DNA of 64,000 nucleotides, taken from Periplaneta americana. Taxonomy: Eukaryota > Arthropoda > Insecta > Blattodea > Blattidae. The stretch spans positions 16,990,800 through 17,054,799 of the forward strand of contig NC_091131.1 of NCBI RefSeq assembly GCF_040183065.1. The letters are read 5' to 3'. The translations under genes were made by a program, and so were the position numbers. Position 1 is the stretch's first letter; every line of letters begins with the position of its first letter. This document shows, one piece after another, positions 49,349 to 59,452 of this stretch. The notes under the pieces are model-generated. The model saw only the letters and a list, made by a program, of their open reading frames with translations. It searched no databases and had not been told where the DNA came from.

Positions 49349-49654
49349 CAGGGGGACTGCGTACAAAAATAAATCATGCAACTTACCTGATTTAAAGATT
49401 AGTTCAATGCACCTTGTCTTGTAGGATGCAAACTTTTTAATCATCTTCTTATTAAAATCCGGTATGTTGTTTAACATAGTCTTTACAATGGAAAACATAG
49501 CTAATGCGGTCAGTTTCTCTTCTCTCATCGTATTTCTGAGGCAGGATTTTACACTCTTCAAACACGCAAAGCAACGTTCTGGTTCGGAAGTTGTCATTGG
49601 TATGGTGATAGCTATGCGTAGTAGCTTCACAACTTCTGAAAATGAGGCCTGCAA
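49349..49654 (-). pseudogene. hAT C-terminal dimerisation domain of element A
   Basis: QASFSEVVKLLRIAITIPMT, TTSEPERCFACLKSVKSCL and NTMREEKLTALAMFSIVKTM form a typical hATC segment with the conserved ER of SEPERCF. It stands alone because upstream coding sequence is broken by the nested LINE and other changes. Confidence 0.85.
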
Positions 49655-49886
49655 GTTCTCAGATAGAGAAACTGCAAGAGCTTGACTGCGTCACTGATAT
49701 TTCTGAATTCTTGTCTCTGATACAACATAGTGAGTTCTGTTTTTAGTTTGTCTTTATCGAACATTGGAAAAAGCTTCACACATACATTTAGGCCATTTTA
49801 AGGAAATGAGCTTTTGTAGCATTCAAATTTTTCTTGACACAGAAGAGAAGATAATATTAGATGATCTATGAAGTGAAATCTGTTTG

Positions 49887-50275
49887 AGAATAAGGTGCTT
49901 AGGAAAATATTTGGGGCTAAGAGGGATGAAGTTACAGGAGAATGGAGAAAGTTACACGACACAGAACTGCACGCATTGTATTCTTCACCTGACATAATTA
50001 GGAACATTAAATCCAGACGTTTGAGATGGGCAGGGCATGTAGTACGTATGGGCGAATCCAGAAATGCATATAGAGTGTTAGTTGGGAGGCCGGAGAGAAA
50101 AAGACCTTTAGTGAGGCCGAGACGTAGATGGGAAGATAATATTAAAATGGATTTAAGGGAGGTGAGATATGATGATAGACAATGGATTAATTTTGCTCAG
50201 GACAGGGACCAATGGCGGGCTTATGTGAGGGCGGCAATGAACCTCCGGGTTCCTTAAAAGCCAGTAAGTAAGAAA
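49887..50275 (+). mobile_element. 5'-truncated RTE-type LINE, copy 3
   Basis: Encodes VLRKIFGAKRDEVTGEWRK, YSSPDIIRNIKSRRLRWAGH, GRPERKRPLVRPRRRWEDN and YVRAAMNLRVP, then TTCCTTAAAAGCCAGTAAGT with a short TAAG tail. Only the last ~120 codons of ORF2 are present. Orientation is opposite to its hAT host's transposase. Confidence 0.9.
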
Positions 50276-50456
50276 GTATGAAGTGGTATCGGGTGTTAGC
50301 TTGTGTGATAATGAGGTCACACACTTCCTTGACTGCCGCAACCCTTGTTTGAATCCCTTCGACCTTACGACGCTTTTTAGGGTTTTCATTTTCACAGATC
50401 TCGCTGCTCAACTGGGCACTGTTCCGTATTGTCTGTATGGCATTAACAAAGCTTGA

Positions 50457-50665
50457 TATGCAGAGTCGGTCTCGGTAGCATAGTAGGTTGCGGGTTCGAT
50501 CCCGGCCCAGATCGATGGCATTTAAATGTGTTTAAATGAGACGGGCTCATGTCAGTAGATTTACTAGCATTTAAAAGAATCCTGCGGGTCAAAATTCCGG
50601 CACACCGGCGACGCTGACATAACCCCTGCAGTTGCGAGTGTCGTTAAATAAACCATAATTTAAAT
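50457..50665 (+). mobile_element. tRNA-derived SINE, head partly deleted
   Basis: GGTCTCGGTAGCATAGT (A-box part) is followed after a deletion by GCGGGTTCGATCCCGGCC (a perfect B box). The body reads GAGACGGGCTCATGTCAGTA, ATTCCGGCACACCGGCGACG and TTGCGAGTGTCGTTAAATAA. From memory this SINE is common in Periplaneta. A 5'-shorter copy with the same flank is in hAT element B at 59625-59760, so the SINE predates the split of the two hAT copies. Confidence 0.85.
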
Positions 50666-51613
50666 TTTTATATGCAGATTTGAACCTTAGAAATATCTAA
50701 CTGGCGATGTTGTAGTTGGTTGTATAATATATTTACATGATACATCAATAAATGAAAAAACTGAGCCAGAAATTGAATTCAGGATCTTCAAGGGTAGGCA
50801 CCAGGGCGCTTGCCTCATTTATTGTGATGTTGTTGGATGTTTCAGATTCCATTAAGGTTTGAAAACATTCTAGCAATGGCTCCTTCTTCTCATGAACAAC
50901 ATTTACTGTTCTTATTTCAAAACTCTATCTTGTTGCCCCAGCTGATGGAATTGTCTTTGAAACACATTAATCTAATACAGACTGTGTGGAGATCGAGAGA
51001 AAAAAGCAGGGATTAGGCCTACTGGATAAATCAACAAAAAATATGCGAGCATTTGTATTTTGTTTAGTGGCTCTTTCAATTATGAAATTCAACTGATGGG
51101 CACTTAATTTCACATATTTTATCCTGAATTATTAAGGTACTGAATTGAATAGACTGTACATATTGTACAGAATTAAATATTGTTGCACTTGTTATACTCA
51201 CAATATTAAATAAAATATATTTAAAACTGCGCGCTACTGACAAGCTGCTGCAAATTTTGCAGCTCCTGGAAACGCTGGATTCATTGTCAGGGGCAGCAGG
51301 GGGAGGGGTAAAACTAACGCGCAAAGCATCCGAGACGAGACTGGAAGCTCCAGGGGAGGAAGTGGCTTCACCCATTATCTTTGTCTCTGGCAGCACCAGA
51401 GGAGGAAGTGACTTCACTAACGATTGCGTGCATGTCAGTGAGAGCGAAATTTAAAAAAAAATTCGAGCCGCTAAATGGAGACTGTATAATAAATGTATTT
51501 CACAACATAAAACGAGACAAGAGACACAAATGTCTGCAGCTCCGCAGCCCTCCTTCGAAAGCCGCCCCTGAGTATTAGTAATCAATAATATAATGTAATA
51601 ATAGTAACACTAA

Positions 51614-52557
51614 CAAGGGAAGGGTTTCGGCTCGAACAGGAATTTCGTATCCAAAATGTGTATACAGGCCCACCTTTACATCTCTGTAAAGCTCCCAAAA
51701 GCATTCGTTTGTGTAATGTGTGGTTTGTCTGTTAGAGCACTGTACAAGTTGAGGGGTGGGGAGAGCACTGCACAAGTTAAGGGGATGGGACATCTTACCC
51801 GTAAGCCTAGCGTAGCCTAGAAGCTAGTGCGAGTGGTAAAATGTCTAAAGCCCATTTAAGAACTTTTTCTCCAACGTTCTGTCTCAAAATATTGTAGCTA
51901 ATCAAAAGTATATACTGTTGTGTGAGTCATTGAATGCGCACAAGGACGCAACCTTAATAAATTAATCATTCCAAGGCTAGGACATGGAATGTATGATCAT
52001 TCCACCTAAAAAAAAACTAAATATATCCAGCCTCTGAATATTTATTTCGGAGAGCCTCTATTTGCTTAGACAATACAAAATATATGCTCGGAGGATAACA
52101 TTACATAAGGACTCTTGCTGAGAATCCAGAACTTATCTTAGGAAATCGAGTGTTTATAATGAAAATGCACTCTGTTATTCATAACCAGTTGTCTGCTCCA
52201 GTATACCGCCCTATGCTTCAGTATTCCTGGCAGTCAGCTGGTTACGTGAATCCTAAACAAGTCTCGGACTTCAAAAATGTAATTCAGGTGGCATTTGATT
52301 TTTCAGCACTGGAGTGTGGTTCAGAAGATTGTTCAGGTGTTGCTTCTGCGTGTTGTGCTTATTGCTCTGCTCCATGCTGTTTCATGCATTTTATAGAGAA
52401 TCCTCATGTAGATTTTTAAAGAAGTGTATTGAGCAATACCAACCAAACGGAAAGTTACACAAACGATTGCTTTTACGGTCTTCATCGCCATTGAGAGGTA
52501 AACGTCTGTACAAATTTTTAACCAAAAATTCCTGTTCGAGCCAAAACCCTTCCCTTG
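51614..52557 (+). mobile_element. TIR element, 944 bp, TAA duplication, with a Cys-rich transposase tail
   Basis: Ends CAAGGGAAGGGTTTCGGCTC and, inverted, CAAGGGAAGGGTTTTGGCTC match for ~30 bp (GAACAGGAATTT follows on both), flanked by TAA (51611-51613, 52558-52560). A TWA duplication suggests PIF/Harbinger or ISL2EU-like. The only protein fragment is at 52150-52419, so the copy is internally deleted. Confidence 0.88.
52150..52419 (+). pseudogene. Cys-rich C-terminal fragment of a transposase, family uncertain
   Basis: Reads KMHSVIHNQLSAPVYRPML, QYSWQSAGYVNPKQVSDF and CCAYCSAPCCFMHFIENP. The order (HNQ, YSWxxxGY, C-x2-C, HF-x-ENPH) resembles the tail of transposases I associate with Harbinger/ISL2EU-type insect elements, but I cannot name the family with certainty. 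The catalytic region is absent. Confidence 0.5.
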
Positions 52558-52689
52558 TAAGTATTAACACAGTTGGAACACTTCACTTTAAATCGTTAAA
52601 ATATGACAAACTATTTGCATACTCATCAAATTACACCAACACAATCACGTAATTTGAATCATCCGCCATCCAGTGTGTAACCTCAGAAC

Positions 52690-52975
52690 CTACTCAGAAC
52701 AAGAAATGAAGCTGTGAAGAAATAATGATGCTGAAACTGATCAGGAATGGAAAAAGAAATTGGCTGAGAAGAAACTGCAGAACTGGATACTGAAGGATGC
52801 ACTGGAAGGAATGGTGAACGGGAAATAAGTTCGGGTTAGAACAAGATATCGGATCATATGTGGAGATTAAGTGGAAGGAGGAAAAGAGGGAAGATTGGAG
52901 AATGCTGAGTTTGCAGTAAAAGACCTGCCTTTGGGCAGAAAAGTAAGAGTGAACGAATAAAGTAAAATCTACCTT
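52690..52975 (+). mobile_element. Decayed C-terminal remnant of a second RTE-like LINE
   Basis: Across frames: MMLKLIRNGKRNWL, LKDALEGMVNGK, and EDWRMLSLQ followed by AAGACCTGCCTTTGGGCAGA. This order is familiar from another RTE-type ORF2 end in insects. Several frame breaks; 5' part absent. Confidence 0.5.
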
Positions 52976-53370
52976 TGAAAAGAAAAATCCATCAGCACAG
53001 GAATAAATGGAAGGAACATGTTGGAAGTGAGACAAAGAATATGTTATCGGAATTAATGTTAAAGTAGCAACCAATAGGGAAACAGAACCGAGGTTGTACT
53101 CGTGAAACAATTCTGGATAAAGAATGAAACCGAAACAGACCACAAGATCTAAGGAACCTTGTTTCTTTGATGATGACGATGATGATTATGATATTCTTTC
53201 TGATGAGCCAATTAAGTCCAAACAGAGAGTGACAGAAGAAGAAAGGAAAAGAGGAGATATAAATATTTTTGCACGTCTCTTCATGATCACTTCATTACTC
53301 CTGCACTGTGCTGGAGAATTGTTGAGAAAAAAAAAACATGTATAAAAAGTAACTACATTGAATACTTTTA
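52976..53370. other. No confident gene; acidic open frame of unknown meaning
   Basis: A short frame (53124-53345) contains FFDDDDDDYDILSDEPIK from a GAT/GAC run. No splice or homology support was seen. Confidence 0.4.
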
Positions 53371-53372
53371 CA

Positions 53373-53378
53373 TTTATT
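53373..53378 (-). terminator. Possible polyadenylation signal for the minus-strand terminal exon
   Basis: TTTATT on the plus strand is AATAAA on the minus strand, ~440 bp after the stop codon at 53816. Common hexamer in AT-rich DNA, so supportive only. Confidence 0.35.
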
Positions 53379-53815
53379 TGTTGCTGTGGTTGGTGAATAA
53401 ACGGCTCAATATGAGCTCCTTTTAAAACAATATTTCAATTAACACACAAACTGAAAATTCTGCTGCACCGGTACAACATGTCTTTAATATACATTTCCAT
53501 CTACAAATAACCACAATTTATGATAAAAAATGGGCTCTGGAATGAAAATTCAGTTCATCTTACAAACATACACACACTGATTTTGTAGCCATTCCTTCGG
53601 CATCCATTTAAATCTTGGGGTTCACAATGGGATCACAAAGAAAAACATATTCAGACGTATATGTCCACCACTAAGTTGAAAGTCACAATTTTCTAGTTTC
53701 TCTTCGAAAAGTCCACAATATTAGTCTGATATTTTGTTGAAAATCTGAACACACTCAAAGAGCAAAAGCAGTGTTACCTCACTCATCCAGTTTATGCGCT
53801 TTATAAAATGAGATT

Positions 53816-53940
53816 TCACCAAGCTGCAGATGCAGAAGCGATGATTATTGCAAGATAACCTAGCGAGATATCAGAAGCAGATGACTGGGTACTCGGCTTG
53901 CCCCTGTGTCTTCCACGGAGTTTCAAATCTGTAGCTCCAC
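53816..53940 (-). CDS. Candidate terminal exon of a host gene (GPI- or tail-anchored protein)
   Basis: On the minus strand TCCTTTCAG precedes GTGGAGCTACAGATTTG. The frame, needing one base from the previous exon, encodes GATDLKLRGRHRGKPSTQ, then SSASDISLGYLAIIIASASA, AW and TGA. A basic/Ser-Thr linker followed by a short hydrophobic C terminus at the very end is the layout of a GPI-attachment signal. The preceding exon in the same gene is probably 58451-58561, which ends with exactly one spare base. Protein family not recognised. Confidence 0.5.
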
Positions 53941-54156
53941 CTGAAAGGAGAACAGAAGTGAATAACATATTCTGTATACTACAGTATATAGAAAGTATTG
54001 CCTCAGGGACCCAAGCATTGGGAAATGTAGCAGAACACGTCCAAGAAGAAGGTGGATGGACGCCTTCCGGAGCGAGACTGGAGCGCAGTGGACGAGAACA
54101 GCGAGGTACAGGCATAGAAAAGACTGGAAGAAATTACGAACACTATGTAAACTGTG
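53941..54156. other. Intronic-looking DNA, no feature
   Basis: Lies between the candidate terminal exon and the 67-bp minisatellite; nothing recognised. Confidence 0.5.
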
Positions 54157-54254
54157 TATAGTTGTGTATTGTTTGGATAGTTTGTTTGTGTGTGTAGCTA
54201 ATATAATTTACGTGCTTAGTTTGTATATTTTTTTGTGTCTTTGTGTGCATAGTT

Positions 54255-54404
54255 CAGTAGTGTCAGAGTTGTAAGCTCCGAAATCGGTTGTGGTGCTGGA
54301 GACGTCCAGTCGGAGCGTGAACTTGCTTATGTCTGTGGAAGCACCGAGCACGCAGCGAGTTATAGTGGAGCGCTCCGCTCCGTTTAGGCTGTCTGACAAC
54401 GCTG
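54255..54404. mobile_element. Small hAT-like MITE, 150 bp, inside the minisatellite
   Basis: Begins CAGTAGTGTCAGA and ends with the inverse of CAGCGTTGTCAGA. Flanks GCATAGTT (54247-54254) and GCATAGTA (54405-54412) match at 7 of 8 bases. Removing it restores minisatellite sequence. No coding capacity. Confidence 0.8.
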
Positions 54405-54512
54405 GCATAGTAGGTACAATTTATGTATTTAGTTGGTATAATTTGTGTGTTTAGATTGTATACTTTTTGTGTTTAGTTTGATAGTTTGTTTGTGTGCTTA
54501 GTTGGTACAATT

Positions 54513-55264
54513 GAGGGGTTGGGTGCAAGAAAGGCACTTCTCTCAAATGCAAATTTTGAGAAAATTGATGTTAAAAATTCAAACCGTAATAATGTTACCT
54601 ACGCACGCCTTTACATTAATATCACTCAATAAAAGAATTGTATTCCAATGGATACCATCCCATTGTGGAATCCTGGGAAACGAGAATGCGGATGCTTTAG
54701 CAAAGAAGGGCAGCACTGCTACTTACAGACCTGTTACTAAATCTACGTATTACTCTGTGAAAAGAGTTATTAAATCTGCATACTTAGACTTCAATAAACA
54801 AAATTTGATAACACAATCACAAGGGGAAAATGGAACTCTCTGCATCATAATCCACAGTTAATTCCCGATTTACCGCGAAAATCGTCTGTAGCTGCATTTA
54901 GATTGGTGATAACCCATGATTGTTTGGCCAAACACCTGCATAGAATTGGAATATGTCAGTCCTCTAACTGCCCATTGTGCAACTCAAACCAAGAAATGGA
55001 TTCGGAACACCTCAAAATGTGTGCTTCAGTGGCTGACCATGATAATATCTTTTGAAAAATATTGGAGTGCAAGAGGTCAAATGACTTTATTGTCAAACGC
55101 CTGGCATTAGAAAACAACAACATTTTGGGTACTCCTGACCTCTTTGATCACAGTATTGAACTACAACTTGGTAATAATATGCATAACAGATCAGAGAACA
55201 CAATAAAGCGCTTTACTCAAAAAGGGCACATCCTCTAAAATGTCGTTCTTGCGCCCAGCCCCTC
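54513..55264. mobile_element. TIR element, 752 bp, AATT flanks, carrying a LINE fragment
   Basis: Ends GAGGGGTTGGGTGCAAGAA and, inverted, GAGGGGCTGGGCGCAAGAA differ at two positions. AATT flanks both sides (54509-54512, 55265-55268), and the empty minisatellite unit reads GGTACAATTTATG. Most of the interior (about 54570-55120) is LINE sequence, so the LINE inserted into, or was captured by, this element. Superfamily not assigned. Confidence 0.85.
54570..55120 (+). mobile_element. LINE 3' fragment with RNase H end
   Basis: Encodes RIVFQWIPSHCGILGNENAD and ALAKKGSTATYRPV (the RNase H end), then, after frame changes, KSSVAAFRLVITHDCLAKHL and CPLCNSNQEMDSEHLK. It ends GGCATTAGAAAACAACAACA. Same family as 44820-45150 and distantly related to 35525-36460. 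Confidence 0.85.
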
Positions 55265-56910
55265 AATTTATGTGTTTAGTTGTTATAATTTATGTGTTTA
55301 GTTTGTATAATTTTTTGTGTGTTTAGTTTGGATAGTTTGTTTGTGTGCTTAGCTCGTACAATTTATGTGTTTAGTTGATATAATTTATGTGTTTAGTTTG
55401 TATAATTTTTTTGTATGTTTATTTCGGATAGTTTGTTTGTGTGCTTAGTTCGTACAATTTATGTGTTCAGTTTGTATAATTTTTTTGTGTGTTTAGTTTG
55501 GATAGTTTGTGGGCTTAGTTGGTACAATTTATGTGTTTAGTTTGTATAATTTTGTGTGTTTAGTTTGGATAGTTTGTGGGCTTAGTTGGTACAATTTATG
55601 TGTTTAGTTTGTATAATTTTGTGTGTTTAGTTTGGATAGTTTGTGGGCTTAGTTGGTACAATTTATGTGTTTAGTTTGTATAATTTTGTGTGTTTAGTTT
55701 GGATAGTTTGTGGGCTTAGTTGGTACAATTTATGTGTTTAGTTTGTATAATTTTGTGTGTTTAGTTTAGATAGTGGTTTGTGTGTTTAGTTTGGATAGTT
55801 TGTGGGCTTAGTTGGTACAATTTATGTGTTTAGTTTGTATAATTTTGTGTGTTTAGTTTGGATAGTTTGTGGGCTTAGTTGGTACAATTTATGTGTTTAG
55901 TTTGTATAATTTTGTGTGTTTAGTTTGGATAGTTTGTGGGCTTAGTTGGTACAATTTATGTGTTTAGTTTGTATAATTTTGTGTGTTTAGTTTGGATAGT
56001 TTGTGGGCTTAGTTGGTACAATTTATGTGTTTAGTTTGTATAATTTTGTGTGTTTAGTTTGGATAGTTTGTGGGCTTAGTTGGTACAATTTATGTGTTTA
56101 GTTTGTATAATTTTGTGTGTTTAGTTTAGATAGTGGTTTGTGTGTTTAGTTTGGATAGTTTGTGGGCTTAGTTGGTACAATTTATGTGTTTAGTTTGTAT
56201 AATTTTGTGTGTTTAGTTTAGATAGTGGTTTGTGTGTTTAGTTTGGATAGTTTGTTGCTTAGTTGGTACAATTTATGCGTTTAGTTTGTATAATTTTTGT
56301 GTGTTTAGTTTGGATTGTTGGTTTGTGTGTTTAGTTTGGATATTTTGTGTGCTTAGTTGATACCGATACAATTTATGTGATCAATTGATATAATTAATGT
56401 GTTAAGTTTGTATAATTTGTTTGTGTGCTTAGTTTGTACAATTTATGTGTTTAGTTGGTATAACTTGTGTTTAGTTTGCATATTTTTTGTGTGTTTAGTT
56501 TGGATAGTTTGTTTGTGTTTAGTTTGTACAATTTACATGTTAAGTTCGTATAATTTTTTGTGTATATAGTTTGAATAGCTTGTTTGTCTGTTTAGTTTGT
56601 ATAATTCATGTGTTTTTAATTTGTATAGATTTTTGTGTGTTTAGTTTGTATAATTTGTGTTTAGTCTGCATAGTTTTTGTTTATTTTGTGTAGTTTTTTG
56701 TGTTTATTTTGTATGATTTGTGTTTATTCTTTATAGTTTTTTTGTGTTTAGTTTGAATAGTTTTTTGTGTGTTTAGTTTATATAATTTATACGCTTAGGT
56801 CTGTATAGTTTTGTGTTTAGTTTGTATAATTTATGTGTTTATTCTGTGTAGTTTTTGAGTTTGGTTTGTATAGTTTGTTTATATATTTAGATTGTACAGT
56901 AAGTGTATAG

Positions 56911-57315
56911 TGTAAGCTCTCTTGAACTGGCTCCCCAAGTGTAGTAGACCTTCAGCTCAGTCTACAGTACTGTAAGAGGCCGTTGCCCTTATGGGATTTC
57001 AGGCTTTTCATATTTTATATAGAAAGTAAGAAATCATTTCTGTGGTTGAAATCACAACTCAAATCCCTTATCTGAGTCCTTTAGAATCGTAACTCACAAT
57101 ATCCAAAAGAATATTTTTATTCTTTAATAGTTCATAAACTTATACAAAACAAACGATCGTACTTAAACAGTAATTAATATTTTGAATTATAATGCATGGA
57201 ACACTTAAAATAATAATTACTGCCAAATGGTAATTAGTGAGATGTAAGAAGTTTTCGTTTAATTGTTAAAAAGAAGTTTTTATATATTGTGAGTCATGAT
57301 TCTAGAGCACTCATT
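56911..57315. other. No recognised feature
   Basis: AT-rich DNA between the minisatellite and the ATC microsatellite; nothing supported. Confidence 0.5.
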
Positions 57316-57316
57316 T

Positions 57317-57375
<59 letters not shown>

Positions 57376-57378
57376 AAT
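57316..57378. repeat. (ATC)n microsatellite
   Basis: About 19 consecutive ATC triplets. Accounts for the poly-Ile and poly-Met frames over this stretch. Confidence 0.97.
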
Positions 57379-57438
57379 ATCATCATCAGTTAACAGTTGT
57401 ATTCTACAGCAAAACCTCAGTGACTTGTCTGAATTTGA

Positions 57439-57439
57439 C

Positions 57440-57484
<45 letters not shown>
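57439..57484. repeat. (AAT)n microsatellite
   Basis: About 15 consecutive AAT triplets, ~60 bp after the ATC run. Confidence 0.97.
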
Positions 57485-57485
<1 letters not shown>

Positions 57486-57608
57486 TAAACCATACTTGGG
57501 CATCGTGTCTCAATTGAGAATTTGTGTCTCACTGACCTTCACAGAGCTTATCGCTCTGAGTGACATAATCTTCACAGACCCCGTTCCTCCCTCACTCAGC
57601 TCCTAGGC

Positions 57609-58183
57609 GTGGGCAGGTTCTATATCAGTTTCATAAGCAATATCAGTGGTGGCATAATAGCATTATCAAAGCAGTGTGTACGCGTTAGAAAACGATTATT
57701 TCATGAGAAATGGGAGGAAGAGTTTTTTTGCTGTTTAGAAGGGGAGAACATACGGTGTATGTTATGCTCGAAAATCCTATTAGGCATTAATAAATTTAAT
57801 ATACAACGACATTACTCCTTATGTCATAAAGAACATGCTGAATTAGAAGGTAAGACAAATTAAATGTTATTTTTCGTACTATTCCGAAGAATTAAATGTT
57901 GTTTGTACGTATTATTTCCAAAAGAAATTAATAAAAAATATATCAAATGTGCGTAGAAAACGAAATATGATTTTTTAAAATTATTTTAGGTCTAGAATAT
58001 GCAAATCTATTAAGTAATCTTGAGAAACGCCAGAATATTCAAGAAATAAACGTAGACAACGTGATGGAATATTATTGGCTAGTTATGCAATTTCTCGCCT
58101 GTGATTTAAATCAATTCAATGATGGAGAAATAGTAAAGAGGTTTATGATGAAAGCTGCCGAATTATTTTGCCAAATTGGATAA
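57609..58183 (+). CDS. Two-exon SPIN-DOC/GTF2IRD2-like zinc-finger gene or hAT fragment
   Basis: Exon 1 (57609-57849) encodes a BED-like finger: KRLFHEKWEEEFFCCLEGEN, IRCMLCSKILLG and NIQRHYSLCHKEHAELE. It meets GTAAGA. A 140-bp intron ends TTATTTTAG, and exon 2 (57990-58183) continues in frame with GLEYANLLSNLEKRQNIQ, LACDLNQFNDGEIVKRFMMK and AAELFCQIG, then TAA. The order (R-x-F-x-x-W, C-x2-C, H-x4-H/C, then DGExxKxxMxKAAE) matches the N terminus of GTF2IRD2/ZBED-type hAT-derived proteins. The transposase core is absent, so this is either a short domesticated protein or a truncated transposon. The chosen start is the first upstream Met and may be wrong. Confidence 0.55.
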
Positions 58184-58450
58184 AAGTTTTCGAGTCTCTC
58201 ACATTAACCAAGCGCTTTCCTAATAATTCGCCACTGACCGCCTTAGCGATTACGATAAGGTGACGCAGGTCACAGCAGTTTATATTTCCCATCCTACTCT
58301 GCAGTCTCCTCTCCTAGTAAACAAACTATTTCAAATCGAGTGCCTCACGTAACCGAAAATTGTACCCATGTATGCTGTAGGCCCTAAACAATGTGGAGAG
58401 TGGTAAGATGAGTTATATACATTGATAAAATAAAATTACACATTATGTAC
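58184..58450. other. No recognised feature
   Basis: Short non-coding stretch before the minus-strand candidate exon. Confidence 0.5.
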
Positions 58451-58561
58451 CTCTTTCTCTCGTCACTTTCTCAGGGTCAGAGAGGTCCAAGACTTCGTTG
58501 ATCTCTCGCTGGTATGGACCTGGATCATCGCGATCACTCTGATGTTCTTTGGAAGATTTAT
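58451..58561 (-). CDS. Candidate internal exon of the same minus-strand host gene
   Basis: Exactly 111 bp, preceded by TTTCACAG and followed by GTACAT on the minus strand. Only one frame is open: after two bases, KSSKEHQSDRDDPGPYQR and EINEVLDLSDPEKVTRER, leaving one G. Charged, proline-containing sequence unlike the AT-rich surroundings. Incoming and outgoing phases are both 1, and the spare G fits the exon at 53940, giving an intron of ~4.5 kb that hosts the minisatellite and transposons. Protein not recognised. Confidence 0.5.
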
Positions 58562-59452
58562 CTGTGAAAGAAATAACAGTATCCAATAGTCAATTCGTGA
58601 GCATTGCTACACAGAAGACATTTTTTAAAATAAAATTTATTTTTCAGCATTGCATGCAGATAAGCTTTTAGTGAATCCGTCTATGTTAATCACAATGGCG
58701 GTCAATACTTTATGACACTCTCTGAAAATTTCATCTACTGTACATTGTACATGATTAATGGACATGACAAAGGTAACAATTTACATTATTACAGACAAAT
58801 TTTTATCGTATTAATTATCAGAAACAGTGAAACCTCTCTAACCTGGACACGTGTGCTTCAATAAAAAATTGTCCAACGTAACGGGGTGTCCAAGATAGAG
58901 AGAAGTAGACATTTTTTAGCATGCAATGGAAAGGAAATTACTACACATAATGTTAAGAAACTGCAAAATTCAAATACTTTATGATTTAGTTGGTCACTGA
59001 AAGTTTCTCAAAATATTTTTCTTTCCCCACTGAAATTTTGTTCTATGCCAGTGATGCCAAAGTAAGCGCATGTTTCTGACCTTGACGTCGTGCGCGGGCA
59101 TTAAGCGCTAGGTATGCCAGGAGGAATAAGCAGCCTGTTGGATTAAGAAAACAGTGATGCACAAACTTCAAACGGAACGTGAAATTTTATGTCGTTATTT
59201 TTATATGGCTTCTTTCTGTTTGCTACTTTCTATATTGTCTGTAAAACAAAAGTACTAACACCTATTTCTTAGCCTAATATTGCAGCTGTGTTTTAAACGT
59301 TAATAACATAATAAAGAGTAAAAAAGAAATATTCACACAAATTCCATAATAACTACAACTATACTGTACTAAGTGAATTAAACACATCATTCATAAAGAA
59401 AGACACTGAATATGACATGATAAGTTGAAATTGATATTGATGGTATCTTTAG
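58562..59452. other. No confident gene; possible TIR relic near 58825-58910
   Basis: GAAACCTCTCTAACCTGGAC and GGGGTGTCCAAGATAGAGAG resemble the paired end motifs of pogo-like MITEs, but no mate or duplication was found. Confidence 0.35.

Larger units (their letters stand above)
49323..51570 (-). mobile_element. hAT element A, 2248 bp, with nested LINE and SINE
   Basis: Ends CAGTGGCGGCTCGTGGGTAT and, inverted, CAGGGGCGGCTTTCGAAGGA share CAG(T/G)GGCGGCT. A perfect 8-bp duplication AGTATTAG flanks it (49315-49322, 51571-51578). Minus-strand transposase fragments include a segment around 50700-50970, another around 50290-50410 and the hAT dimerisation domain at 49349-49651. An RTE LINE (49887-50275) and a tRNA-derived SINE (50457-50665) interrupt the coding region. 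The copy is not autonomous. The shape resembles ZMYM/DUF4371-type hATs. Confidence 0.95.
54157..56910. repeat. T/G-rich minisatellite, ~67-bp unit, with nested insertions
   Basis: Built on TGTGTTTAGTTTG(T/G)ATA-type modules. From ~55490 to 56250 it forms regular 67-bp units (GATAGTTTGTGGGCTTAG to GTGTGTTTAGTTTG). A 25-bp extra module (GTTTAGATAGTGGTTTGTG) recurs at ~55765, 56125 and 56219, giving a 360-bp higher-order spacing (five 67-bp units plus 25). The flanks to ~56910 are degenerate. It is interrupted by a 150-bp hAT MITE and a 752-bp TIR element. Confidence 0.92.

Noticed and set aside
50457-50520. Functional tRNA gene
   Set aside because: The B box is good but the A-box arm is partly deleted and the sequence continues into a known-type SINE body.
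53124-53345. Acidic 73-codon frame as a host gene
   Set aside because: The Asp run comes from a GAT/GAC stretch; no splice sites, no recognisable domain, and it follows a LINE remnant.
57280-57517. Poly-Ile, poly-Leu and poly-Met frames
   Set aside because: Translation of (ATC)n and (AAT)n microsatellites.
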